Shown here: in pieces, positions 4,945 through 15,100 of the stretch | How the letters are laid out: every line of letters starts with the position of its first letter | How positions within the stretch are numbered: position 1 is the first letter of the stretch | Assembly: GCA_900321775.1 (NCBI GenBank) | Contig: ONXE01000001.1 | Span: forward strand, 1-36,205 | Source: an uncultured Bacteroidales bacterium | GTDB lineage: Bacteria; Bacteroidota; Bacteroidia; Bacteroidales; Paludibacteraceae | Length of the DNA stretch: 36,205 nt | Direction of reading: 5' to 3' | Notes under the pieces: generated by a model | What the model was told of the DNA's origin: nothing | The model's input: the letters and a program-made list of their open reading frames with translations, nothing else | Database searches by the model: none | Position numbers and translations under genes: made by a program

Positions 4945-7900
4945 TTACGCTACCTCGACTGCCGCCTTGTACGCGGCCACGCTCTCCGCCACCACGATTT
5001 TGCCGCGGAAGGCCAGACGCGACCCGACATACGCATGCGAGCTCGACGCATCGCTAAACGCATACGCGCACGACACACCGCCATTCGCATACGCGTGGTT
5101 GTTGCCGCGATAGACCACACGGCCTGTGGAACCACTGTAGTAATAGTAGTCACAATAGTATGTCGTGCTGCTGCCCGAAGCGGCTGCTGGCACCACGTCC
5201 ATATATTTTCCGTGTGTCACGCCGTTGATCCAGCCGGTGGCCTCCACGCCCTTTACCCGTCGGTATGTTCCGTCAGGCATCAGGTATCGCCACTTGCCGC
5301 CGTTACCGCTGTCGTTCGGAACGTCCACGCAGTCCATCATATCATATTTATGGCCGTAGATGTCCTCGTAGCCGAGGCAGTTCGTGTTGTTCAACTGGTA
5401 GAACACCGTCTCGCCGTCCGTGTTCGTCTCCTTGTAGAAGGCCTTACCGTTGCCTTCCACGCCGCCCACGGTCGTGCCGTTCGTGTTCACCGTGTCCTGC
5501 ATGCCTATCTTCGCAGTGCCGCCGGTGGTTCTGGTGTTTGAGTTTTGTCCCGCGCCGCACTGCATCTGGCTGTCTCGCCGCCCGTACTTGGCAAAGAACA
5601 GGTTGGCGATGTCGTTGTGCATCAGGCCGTCTATCTGCTGCATACCTCTTTGGGCAGAGTAGAAGTGGAAGTCAGTCCACGTCATGCTCGCTGCTGTCGA
5701 GCCGCCGGTGATACAGGCTCTCAGTTTGTCCCCGACCACGCTGCTGCCCACTACGGCGCACAGGTAGGGCTCCACCTCCACCCAGTCGGGTTCCATGTCC
5801 TCTATCTTCGTGCTGTTGCTCAGCACCACCATGTCAAACTCCGCAGTCTTCAGAATCGAGAAGTTCAGGGCAACGGCATTTGCCGGAACGTCGGCTATCA
5901 GGTACATGCCGGCAACGAACTTCGAGCCGAGCGTGCTCACCACTACCGTGCCCACTACGAGACCAGCTGAGTCCGTGAACACGGCACACACAAGGTTCGT
6001 GCCTGGCACACTTGGGAAGCGCACTTTCTTGTAGCCGCTCACGCCCACCCTGCAGACGGCGTAGCTGTTGTCTGCCGTGTAGCTCTGCGCCAGCGTCTCC
6101 TTGCCGCTCATGATCTTGTAGTTATTCCGGTAGTCACCGGCATCCTTGATCTCGTCCAGGGTCACAATGTCGCAGTCCGGCTTCTTCGGCATACGCTCGT
6201 TGCTGCTCCAGCAAGCATAGTGCTTGCCGTTCAGGTAGTCGTTCACACCCTTGAACCAGCGGTGGGGCTCATACATCATCCAGTCGCCCTCCGTGCTGTC
6301 CAGCTTAGCCGCCGAGCAGTTCTTCAGTTCCTGGGCATCGGCGTAGTAGTTCGAGTTCTCTGCATGGAGCGGATAGATGGTCGCCTCGCCATCCCCATTG
6401 TTCTGCGTCGTCGCCACGCCTGCATGGGTGATGTTCCGCGAGGTCGGCTTCTTCGTCACCTTCGCCAGGCAGCGGTAGCGCCTCTTCAGCAGTGCCAGCA
6501 CATGGCCGCTCGCCACATAGTCCGTGCCGAACTTGTAGCCCGTCCCGTTGTCCAGGTTGCTCACGTTGGCGTCGTCGCTCACCGTGTCGTCAAACTCCAG
6601 CATCGAGTAGTCGGGCTGCAGGATCGTCAGCTCCGGGTATCTCGCTTGCATGGCGGCATAGTCCTCGTCGTCCATGTAGCTCGTCAGCTGCACCGTGCCC
6701 ACAAGGGCGCAGTAGTCCACGGCGTTGCCGCTCGCGTCCACGCCCTTCAGGTTCTTGTAGCGGTTCAGCAGGGTTCCGTCGTCTTCCACGCTGATGCCCT
6801 CGATGCGCACACGTTCCACGTTCACGCACTTGCTGATCATCGACTGCCAGCTGATGTTCGGGCAACCGGCATAGCGCAGCGTCTTCACCGTCCGCCAGTT
6901 CTGCAGCGTCAGTCCGCTCTCCTTCAGGTCGGGCAGATACTCCAGTCTCAGCGTCTGGATGTTGCTGCCCAGTTTGGCGGTCGTCAGAGGACAGCCCTGA
7001 GCAAACAGCACCGCTTGGACGTTCACGCCGCGAGCGTCCAGCGTCTTCAGTCGCGTCTGGTTCCTGAAGTCCAGTTCCGTGCTGCTCAGCGTGCCGGTCT
7101 TCGCACTCGCCTGACCGTACAGGTTCACGTCGGTCAACTGGCGGCACTGGTCCAGTACCAGACACCAGCCGGTGCTGCCGCTCCCGTTCGTCTGCAGGTC
7201 AAGCACACGCAGCACCTTGCACTTGTTCAGGTTCAGGTCACCCGTCAGGTTGTTCGCCGCTCCCTCCATGTTCAGTTCGGCAATGCGGCTCGCGCCGTAG
7301 ATTCTTATCGGGTCGTTCACCGTGAAGGCGTTGCTGAACACCAGCGTCACCGTGCCGCCTTTCTTGGCCTCCTCGCTCGGCTGCAGGTGGGGGGCGTTGT
7401 TCGTGCCGTAGCCGAAGTAGTAGAGTTCGCTCGCCTTCACCACGATGGTGTTGGCCGCCTCCGTCGCCTGGCGGCTCATATACATGTCTATGTTGTCAGA
7501 GAGATAGTTGCCCGTCTCATACTTCGCGTCGAGCAGGGCGAAGCGGTTCTGGATGAACCAGTGCCTGAATGCCTGCTTGTCACCCTTCAGGGCGTAGATA
7601 TACGGGTACTTCACGATGCCGGTCTTCGTCTGCACACCCTCGGTCTGGGGCTTGATGTACTTGATTTCGCCGCTCTTGTTGTAGGCTCTGCCGCACCAGT
7701 TCCCCTGCTGCTCCTCGTCGAACATCTGGTTCACCAGTTCCTCGGTCAGTTTCTCTCTCATCGTCGTGGCCATCGCCTTGATCTCATCCTTGAAGTTGGC
7801 GAGAACCAGGCACCACAGCCACGAGTCGTGGCCCTCAAAGGCGTATTTGTTCTTGTCGCTGTCCCACGTCTCTCGCGTCACGTTGTACAGGTATGCCAGC

Positions 7901-10900
7901 ATCGAGTCGTTGCGGTCGCCAATCTGGGTGTCGCCGTCGTAATACAGCAGATACCACACCAGCGCATCCCACGTCGCGGCTATCATGTTCTTCGCCCGCT
8001 GGTCCACGTTGGCGAAGTAATCCGTGAACAGCCACCAGCACAGCAGGAAGTTCAGGTTCAGGTACTGGCTCACCTCCGTTTTGAACTCGCTCGAGACAAA
8101 CGTGCTCACGTCGCTCGGTGTCGCGCCTGCCGGCACACAGTCCCTAATCCAGCCCCACAGACGCTTGAAGGCGTTTTTCTTCGCCGTCGGCGCATTGGCC
8201 CACTTCGTATCCTCGCCACCCGTCTTCGCCGGGTAGTTGAACTCCAGGGCGTTGTCAAACTCCGCTGCCGCCTGCGCGTCCAGGTCGCTCTGTCCCTGGA
8301 ACAGGCACAGCGGCTGCGTGTTGTTCAGGAACTCGAAGGCGATGGGTTCTGTCGGCGTGAAACCATCCACGCCTTCCATGCCGATGATAGCCTGCCAGTC
8401 GCTCTTGTCGTGGTTCAGGTTGTACTGGCCGTAGTAGGTCGGCGTGTCCTCCAGGCTCTCTGCCGAGAACACGTCGATAGGAAAACCGTCCACGGCTGTC
8501 CTCACGTTGCTGTCCACCTGCTGAGGCGGGGTCAGGAACCCCAGCGACTTCATCAGGTTGTTCCACAGCTTCGCGCCGCCGGTGTTCTGAGCCATTGACG
8601 AGTCTGAGTAGTCAGCCTTGGCACAAAGGATCTTCACTTTCTTCTGTCCCACGCGCAGGGCGATCTTCAGTTCCGTCTGCTTCACGCCGTTGATATACAT
8701 CTCCGGATTCTCTCCCTTCGCGCAGTAGATGCGGTAGTTCTTCGTCGGGTATTTCGTCGAGCTCGTGCCCTGGATTCTGATATATACGTTGTGCAGGTAG
8801 ATGTACCGTCCGTCCGGAAGCCACAGGTGCACGTCGGCAAGGAAGTCGGTCTTCTTGTTGTTCTCGGCGTTCACAGGGTCCAGTCCGCCCTGGCGCACCA
8901 CGAGCATGATGCCCTTGCCCTTGTTACGCAGTTTCTGGAAGTCGATGCTCCGTCCGTCCTCGCCCAGCACGTCGTTCTCTTCAAACAGGGCGGCCATCTC
9001 GTCCAGCGTCTGGCGGTTCACGATGTGGTTGTCCATTTCCTCGTCGTCGCTCAGCGCACGGTCATACACATGCACCGTCCGCACCTCCACGTCTGCACCC
9101 GTGCTGTCCAGCGTGATTCCCTTCGGCGTGTCCTGCATGAAGTTGTCGCTGTCACCGTAGATGTCGGCAGCGCAGCGCGTACCGTTCACGTAGAGTTCCA
9201 TCAGGCGCCCTTCTGAGCGCTTGCCAATCACGAAAGCAATCTTCACCCACATATCCTGACCGTACTGGCGGCCAACGCCCACGGGCTGGGTGGTCTTGTT
9301 GCCGTCCTCGTCCTCCACCTCCTTCGTCGAGCCGGTGTACATCATGGCCTTGTCTGCCGTGATCTGGAAGCCCTTCACTCCGTCCAGGCAACTCACCACG
9401 TCGCTCTCCTTGTCCGTGATGTTGCTCACCTTCAGTTCCACCTCAAACGTGCGGCCCGTCGTGGCGGCATCCTGCGTGAAGGGCTTGAAGTCGATGTAGG
9501 CTTTCGCGCCGTTCATCAGCTTCAGCGACTCGCCGGTCCACCCGCTCGTCTGCCAGTCCACGTTCTCGAAGGTGGTCTTCACCTCGCCGTGCTCCCAGTG
9601 CACGGGGTCGCTCTCGCCGTTGCTCCTGCCGGCGGCGCTCAGCTTCAGCCGCAGGTCAAGGGTCGCTTCCTCCACGTCGATGCTGCTCTTGCTCACGTCG
9701 ATATAGAACGGGTATTCCGTCGCGCCGCTCACCAGTTTCATGGTCTGTGCGCCCTGCTCCGTGAAGCGGTTGGCGTAGGTCTGGGTGCTACGGGGAACCG
9801 ACACGTCCTGCACCTTCTCCCCGTTCTGCCACACACTCATCGGGGCAGGGGTAACGCCTGCGTCATACACGGCATACTCGAAGGTCAGCTGCTCATACTG
9901 TCCGGCTGCCAGACGTGGGGTGCGGTGGTCTGTCGTGAAGATGCGTCCGTCCTGGAACGTGTGCTTCGTGCCGATCAGCGGGGCACTGCTGCCGGCCTTG
10001 AAGATGTCCATGTAGATGCTCTCGCTCCTCAGCGTCAGGTCGGCGCTGGCATCCATCTCGGCCACCATCTGCACCGTGTGACGGCCTATGGTCAGTCCGC
10101 TCATCGGTATCGTGAAACTGCCGTTAGTCGCGCCGCTCCTGGTCACGGTCGCAGTCTCGTACTGGCTCCCGTCCACATACAGGGTGACGACCTTCGTGCC
10201 GGTGCCCTGCACGGTGTAGGGGATGACCGCGCTTTCCGTCGAGCCGTAGCCGCCGGTGCTCAGACCGCTGCTCAGGCTGTAACTGCTCTGCAGGCTCAGG
10301 TTCACCACCTTCACGTTCGCATACGCCTGCTTCGTCTGTGTCTTGCCCGTAGTCGGGTCGGTGGTCGTCGCCTTCACGTAGATGTCGGTCGTGCCCACCT
10401 GCAGGTATTTGCTCACATCCAGCGTGTAGGTGCCTTTGCTCACGTCTTCCGTCGTGACGCTGTAGGCAAGGATGGAGCCTCGAAGCACCCTTATCTCCAC
10501 CGTTGCCTTCTGCCCTGTTGTCTGGCCTGCATCATCGCCGCTGGTATATTGATGGTCATAGCTCCACGTCAGCACGCAGTTCCCGCCTTCTTTGATGATG
10601 CCCTGGTTCACGCTTGCGCCCAGCACAATCTTCGTCGCCTGGGTGTCGCCGCCGCCACCGCCACCGCCGGCTGCCAGCGTGAACTGGGTAATGGCCGCAC
10701 CGCTCTTGTTCTTCAGCGTCACCGTCTGGGTGCCGTCGTCGCCTTCCTCCACGTCGCTGTCAAACAGGGTCGCACTCTCTATCTCGTTGAACTTGCCAGC
10801 AACGGCGCGGTTCTCCACAGGGTTCGTGCTCTGGGCATCCAGGCTCGCATCCACCGTCAACTCGTCCACCGTCAGGTCTATGTTGCCTTGGGCGTCGGGG

Positions 10901-11826
10901 GTCTTCTTCTGACCGTTCAGCGTCACGCTCTTCACCGTGCCGCCACCGCCGAAGTCGTCCCAGCTGCTCTCGCTCTCCCAACTGGTCAGGCTGGTACCCA
11001 CAAACTGCTTCGTCTGCCACTTGCCCTGGCTCACCTCGAAGGTCACACATGCGCCTTTCACGCGCTTCTTCTCCTCCACGGCTCTGATGGCGGTGGCAAG
11101 GGTGTAAAAGCCATTGTCCAGCGGATAGGTCTCCGTCACGTTGATGGTATTGCCGCCGCCGGTGCCGCTGGCCTCCACAAGGGCATTATCTTCGTCGCTC
11201 CAGGCATAGAGTGTGTCGCCCTGCAGGTAGAGTTTGTCCTTCCTGATGCCTATCGGGTCAGCGGTCAGGTCGTTGTACATTTCACAACCTTTCCAAGACA
11301 TGCTGTATCTTGTGCCATTCTTGCCGACAAACAGTTTCTTCGCCGTCACATAGTAGATGGCATCCACACTGGTGAAGCTCTGCTCCGCCAGCGTCACGTC
11401 ATCCAATATGCCGGCAAAACGGGCTGTGGCACCGTTCCGAGCCAACACTGCCACGTCCTCATATTGTTCCACCACGGCTTCGGCTGCTTGTGTGGCTTGC
11501 TCCGTCGCTTCTTTCGCATCCGTGGCCGCTTGTGCCGCCGTCTGTGCCGCCTGAGCCTTTGCGTCGGCATTGCCCGCGGCGGTGTTGGCGGTTCCGGCTG
11601 CTCCTTCTGCCGCTGCTTTCGCTGCCAGTGCCTGCGCTGCCGCATCGGTAGCCGGCTTGCCCAGCAGACTTACAGGCGCACTCACCAGTTCCGTGCCGCG
11701 AAGCGCGGGCAGGGTCTTCACCCCGTCAAGGCTCGACACTTCCTCCAGTTCCGTCACGCCCTGGCTCTCGCTCTTGATGGCGTTCAGCACTTCCTGCTTG
11801 ATTTCTTGTTTCTCTTGCTCTGTCAT
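4945..11826 (-). CDS. Giant tail fibre/receptor-binding protein diversified by the DGR
   Basis: A 2293-residue protein. The N-terminus (about 40-125) is an Ala-rich coiled coil. Repetitive beta-rich, Ig-like segments follow (about 400-690), then a LamG/concanavalin-like region (about 735-925). Next is a region with CotH-like features: RIQGTSSTKYPTKNYRIY near 1015 and YDGDTQIGDRND near 1295. Residues about 1515-1700 form leucine-rich-repeat-like ladders (NLNKCKVLRVLDL and similar). The C-terminus is a C-type-lectin-like variable domain with VR at about 2234-2274 ending GSRLAFRG, the usual DGR target form. It lies after the tail-tip genes, so it is the host-contact fibre, and the DGR changes its binding face. 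Domain names other than VR come from motif recognition only. Confidence 0.92.
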   Translation of the reverse strand: MTEQEKQEIKQEVLNAIKSESQGVTELEEVSSLDGVKTLPALRGTELVSAPVSLLGKPATDAAAQALAAKAAAEGAAGTANTAAGNADAKAQAAQTAAQAATDAKEATEQATQAAEAVVEQYEDVAVLARNGATARFAGILDDVTLAEQSFTSVDAIYYVTAKKLFVGKNGTRYSMSWKGCEMYNDLTADPIGIRKDKLYLQGDTLYAWSDEDNALVEASGTGGGNTINVTETYPLDNGFYTLATAIRAVEEKKRVKGACVTFEVSQGKWQTKQFVGTSLTSWESESSWDDFGGGGTVKSVTLNGQKKTPDAQGNIDLTVDELTVDASLDAQSTNPVENRAVAGKFNEIESATLFDSDVEEGDDGTQTVTLKNKSGAAITQFTLAAGGGGGGGDTQATKIVLGASVNQGIIKEGGNCVLTWSYDHQYTSGDDAGQTTGQKATVEIRVLRGSILAYSVTTEDVSKGTYTLDVSKYLQVGTTDIYVKATTTDPTTGKTQTKQAYANVKVVNLSLQSSYSLSSGLSTGGYGSTESAVIPYTVQGTGTKVVTLYVDGSQYETATVTRSGATNGSFTIPMSGLTIGRHTVQMVAEMDASADLTLRSESIYMDIFKAGSSAPLIGTKHTFQDGRIFTTDHRTPRLAAGQYEQLTFEYAVYDAGVTPAPMSVWQNGEKVQDVSVPRSTQTYANRFTEQGAQTMKLVSGATEYPFYIDVSKSSIDVEEATLDLRLKLSAAGRSNGESDPVHWEHGEVKTTFENVDWQTSGWTGESLKLMNGAKAYIDFKPFTQDAATTGRTFEVELKVSNITDKESDVVSCLDGVKGFQITADKAMMYTGSTKEVEDEDGNKTTQPVGVGRQYGQDMWVKIAFVIGKRSEGRLMELYVNGTRCAADIYGDSDNFMQDTPKGITLDSTGADVEVRTVHVYDRALSDDEEMDNHIVNRQTLDEMAALFEENDVLGEDGRSIDFQKLRNKGKGIMLVVRQGGLDPVNAENNKKTDFLADVHLWLPDGRYIYLHNVYIRIQGTSSTKYPTKNYRIYCAKGENPEMYINGVKQTELKIALRVGQKKVKILCAKADYSDSSMAQNTGGAKLWNNLMKSLGFLTPPQQVDSNVRTAVDGFPIDVFSAESLEDTPTYYGQYNLNHDKSDWQAIIGMEGVDGFTPTEPIAFEFLNNTQPLCLFQGQSDLDAQAAAEFDNALEFNYPAKTGGEDTKWANAPTAKKNAFKRLWGWIRDCVPAGATPSDVSTFVSSEFKTEVSQYLNLNFLLCWWLFTDYFANVDQRAKNMIAATWDALVWYLLYYDGDTQIGDRNDSMLAYLYNVTRETWDSDKNKYAFEGHDSWLWCLVLANFKDEIKAMATTMREKLTEELVNQMFDEEQQGNWCGRAYNKSGEIKYIKPQTEGVQTKTGIVKYPYIYALKGDKQAFRHWFIQNRFALLDAKYETGNYLSDNIDMYMSRQATEAANTIVVKASELYYFGYGTNNAPHLQPSEEAKKGGTVTLVFSNAFTVNDPIRIYGASRIAELNMEGAANNLTGDLNLNKCKVLRVLDLQTNGSGSTGWCLVLDQCRQLTDVNLYGQASAKTGTLSSTELDFRNQTRLKTLDARGVNVQAVLFAQGCPLTTAKLGSNIQTLRLEYLPDLKESGLTLQNWRTVKTLRYAGCPNISWQSMISKCVNVERVRIEGISVEDDGTLLNRYKNLKGVDASGNAVDYCALVGTVQLTSYMDDEDYAAMQARYPELTILQPDYSMLEFDDTVSDDANVSNLDNGTGYKFGTDYVASGHVLALLKRRYRCLAKVTKKPTSRNITHAGVATTQNNGDGEATIYPLHAENSNYYADAQELKNCSAAKLDSTEGDWMMYEPHRWFKGVNDYLNGKHYACWSSNERMPKKPDCDIVTLDEIKDAGDYRNNYKIMSGKETLAQSYTADNSYAVCRVGVSGYKKVRFPSVPGTNLVCAVFTDSAGLVVGTVVVSTLGSKFVAGMYLIADVPANAVALNFSILKTAEFDMVVLSNSTKIEDMEPDWVEVEPYLCAVVGSSVVGDKLRACITGGSTAASMTWTDFHFYSAQRGMQQIDGLMHNDIANLFFAKYGRRDSQMQCGAGQNSNTRTTGGTAKIGMQDTVNTNGTTVGGVEGNGKAFYKETNTDGETVFYQLNNTNCLGYEDIYGHKYDMMDCVDVPNDSGNGGKWRYLMPDGTYRRVKGVEATGWINGVTHGKYMDVVPAAASGSSTTYYCDYYYYSGSTGRVVYRGNNHAYANGGVSCAYAFSDASSSHAYVGSRLAFRGKIVVAESVAAYKAAVEVA
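5007..5125 (-). repeat. DGR variable repeat (VR)
   Basis: This is the region of the fibre gene that the TR rewrites, encoding residues about 2234-2274. Compared with TR translated in the same frame, Asn codons have become His, Tyr, Phe and Ser, one Tyr has become Cys and one Asp has become Ala. The 17-18 bp at 5013-5030 are unchanged from TR, GC-rich and nearly free of adenine in the RNA. They encode VGSRL at the 3' side of VR and are the likely initiation-of-mutagenic-homology element. About 60 bp of coding sequence follow VR before the stop. Confidence 0.96.
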
Positions 11827-11828
11827 AG

Positions 11829-12110
11829 TTAATCCTCCTTATTGTTCAGGTTCAACTGCTCGTGAAGTCCGTCGATAGCGGGACCCGTGCCAAGACGCTC
11901 CACTATTCCACATAGCGTACGGACTTCCTCTTCTGTGTAGTCAATGGCACCTTCGCTCTCATACACTTTATGGGCAAGCGAATGACCACGCATTCCTATG
12001 GTATTGCGATATATGAGGTCTGCAATACCTTCACGGGCATCTACAGTCGTTTTTTGTCTGTGGGCGATGCCGTCCCACATCTCAAATTGCTGAAAATTGA
12101 TTTTTGCCAT
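11829..12110 (-). CDS. Small tail-region protein of unknown function
   Basis: A 93-residue soluble protein between the tail tip and fibre genes. Its stop lies 2 bp before the fibre ATG, so the two are probably translationally coupled. It is predicted to be mostly helical with many acidic residues near the C-terminus. No motif is recognised. Position suggests a fibre attachment or assembly factor. Confidence 0.65.
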   Translation of the reverse strand: MAKINFQQFEMWDGIAHRQKTTVDAREGIADLIYRNTIGMRGHSLAHKVYESEGAIDYTEEEVRTLCGIVERLGTGPAIDGLHEQLNLNNKED

Positions 12111-12122
12111 TGCTGTGTATTT

Positions 12123-15100
12123 TTAGTTGTTGTTCGTATATCCTGCACACCAGAGTTTGTTCACTCTGTCCCAGACGAGAATCACAAAACATCCAGAATT
12201 TACAGTCCAAGACTGTTTCCTGTTTGTTCGCCCGTCATTGATATTATGGCTGGAGTCGCCAACCTGTAGGGTATAACTGCCCGAAGACATCTGCTTGAAC
12301 ATATAAATCTGACCTTCTTTCGGGTTAGCAGGAAGGGTCAGGGTAATATTCTCGCTGCCTACTGTCAGTATCACGCCGTCATAGTCGCTCAGCGTCTGGT
12401 TCTTGCTTACTCGACGGGTGCGAAGACGGAAACCGCAAATGTCACCGTCGGCAATATACAGGGCATGATTGCCGGTGAAGGGCATGTCATCCCAACTTTT
12501 TGCACCAGTCGCGCTGATATGGATTCCTATATTTGAGTATATTTTGATACCGTCATCACCATCGTCACGCTCCACGCTAACACGCATCGGGCACGACCAA
12601 GAGCCGCCGGAAGATGGGGGGACGGTATCGGCTCCTATATAGACACTATTGTTCGTGCCGTTAGTGTCCGTGAAACGCAACAGATCGCTGCTAAGATACA
12701 TTTCACTGCCATCGTAGTCTTGCGATACCAGAGAATGAGAACTTATGGCGAAACCGCCTATCGTTCCACTGCTGGCATTGATTTCTCCTGTGAACTTACC
12801 ATTCACAGCCTCGATGCTGCCGTCTTCCTTAATCTTGAAATTCTGGTTTGCTGTCACCAGTCCCTCCAGTTTGATGTTGTCAGCGGTCAGCTTAATCACC
12901 GTCCGCGTCTGTTCCTGACCCTCCTCGTCGGTGTAACTTTCCTCCACGCCAACGCCTATCAGTGCCAGTTTCCCGTCGGGACCCTGGGCATAGATGCCGG
13001 TGCCCTCGGCTTTCACCATAATGCCGCTCTCAGCAAGCACGTTGCCGTTCTGGTCGAAGTTCTGGGCGGCTATCTTCACCAGCTTCTCACTCTGCTCGAA
13101 CAGCGTCCGGTACTTATACGTCAGGCTCTCAATCTTGTCTGTGCTCAGTATGAGCATATACAGGTAGATGTCGCCAGTGAAACTCAGTTTGAAGTCGCCT
13201 GTGCCGTTCCACAGCCCGTTGCAGGTGTACTGCTTGTAGCCGTCGGTCACTGCCAGTTCTTCCTCCACGTCCATAGAGTTGAAGTTCTCGAAGCCAGCCT
13301 TGTCAACACCCTCGAAACGCACCTTCAGCGTGCCAGCCTCCGCGCAGCGGTACAGGAAACTCAGATATACCGGCTTCGCCTCCTTCTGTCCCGTCGTCGG
13401 GTTCGTCTCCATCGTCGGCTTGCTGCGCAGGTTCGCGTTCTTCTGGGTGATATACTTGTTCTTGATCCTGACCACCACACGACCGTCGTCTTTCGTCACG
13501 CTTGCACCGTCGCCTTTCTTGGTCAGCACGTTCTCGTTGGCCCAGATCCATTTGTTACCAACCAGCCAGAACACTGTCTCGTTCTCCGTCAGCCACTTGC
13601 TCAGCCCCTCGTCAAAACTGGGGTTGTTCAGGTAGCCTCTGTCAATGGCAAAGTCCTGGCGCAGCGCACTCACGCTACTTGCTATCTTGCCCTCAGTTAT
13701 CTCAAACTTTGTCTTGATGTCTTCGCCCGTTACCAACAGGAACGTGCCGCGCAGGTAGGCGTTGTCGCTGTACAGGCCGTTGCCGTGGGGCTGGTTGTCT
13801 GCCGGGAACCAGTCATCCTTGATGCCGTCCAGGTTGCCCAGACGCGCACGCAGGCAGTCCGTGAAGTTCTTCGCCTTCACACCGTCCATCACGTCTATGC
13901 GAGGCTGGCCGTCCTCGGTGGCTGATATAAGTATCAGGTTCTGGCGCAGCGCGTTCTCGGTGTTGCCCATCAGCACCACCTCGTCGGCTTCAGCCGGAAG
14001 ACTGGCGTCAAACTCACTCGTTTCTACCAGTACCGAATTGCCGTCAACTGCAGCCACCTCCACCCAGTACGATTTCAGGTTGCCGCCTGTGAAGGTCTGG
14101 CTGCGCATCAAATCGTGTGCCTGGAAGGTATTCTCTTGCTCGAAGGTGATCTTGTAGTAGCCGTCCACCTCCTCCACGGTCTTTATTTTTCCATTGGCGG
14201 CACTCACCACAATCTGACCGCCAACGCTACGGATTTTCTCTACCAGCAGTTCAAACACGGTCATCACCTGGCGCACCGTCAGTTTGTCGATGGTCAGGTT
14301 AGCCAGTTCCTGCTCATCTATCCACAACTGCCATCCCTCACCGCCGAAGCCGTCCACGAACCTCGCGCTGCGCAGCAGTTGGCGCACCACCAGCGTCAGC
14401 AGTTCGGCATTGCCCTGGCCGTCGATATGGCCGCCTCGTGAACCGGCTTCAAAGTCGCCAGCCTCGATGCCCTCGTCGAAGATGATCTTTTTCTTGGCCC
14501 TGTCTGCAGTGTTCTTGCTCAGGAACTCCTTGTGCGTCCGCCGCGCGCTGTAGATGTTGTTGTCCGTCGGCTTTGTCTCGTCCCAACTCCTGATAAGGTC
14601 GGGGACGTTCACCGCACCCAGTATGCTGCCGGCATAACTCTTCGCGTCGCTGATGGCATCGTCTATCTTATCCAGTGTTCCGCTACTCAGTGCGTCGCTA
14701 ATCTCCAAGTCCATCTGGCTTGGTAGGTTCACGCTCCGGCTTATGCGTGTGATTCGGCTCTCTCTGTAGCCCAGCCTCGGAAAATACTCCTGACTCTTCA
14801 GGCGCACACGTCGCCCGACCTCCAGTTCCGTGCCGGTGTCCTCTATCCACACATGGTCGGTCGGCGCCTTGTAGCGGCTCACGTCCTGGGTGTGCTTGCG
14901 GTTGTATTCCTCCACAGCGCTCTGGAACTCGGTCTCGGCAAGCGTGTAATACTCGTCCGGCATCCGGATGTTCCACAGAATATACTTGTCACCGGGCTTC
15001 GGTACCAACGTGTCGCCGGGCAACTGCCGGTCGTCATCGTAGGGCCATATCGTGATGATCTCAAACTCGCGTGTCTCGCTGTCGAAGTTCACCTCAAAGT

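Noticed and set aside
9589..11832. A 747-codon open frame on the plus strand, and another of 792 codons at 6220-8598
   Set aside because: Both lie opposite the fibre gene, have unnatural composition (excess Val, His, Arg, Leu) and no domain. They are shadows of GC-rich coding DNA.
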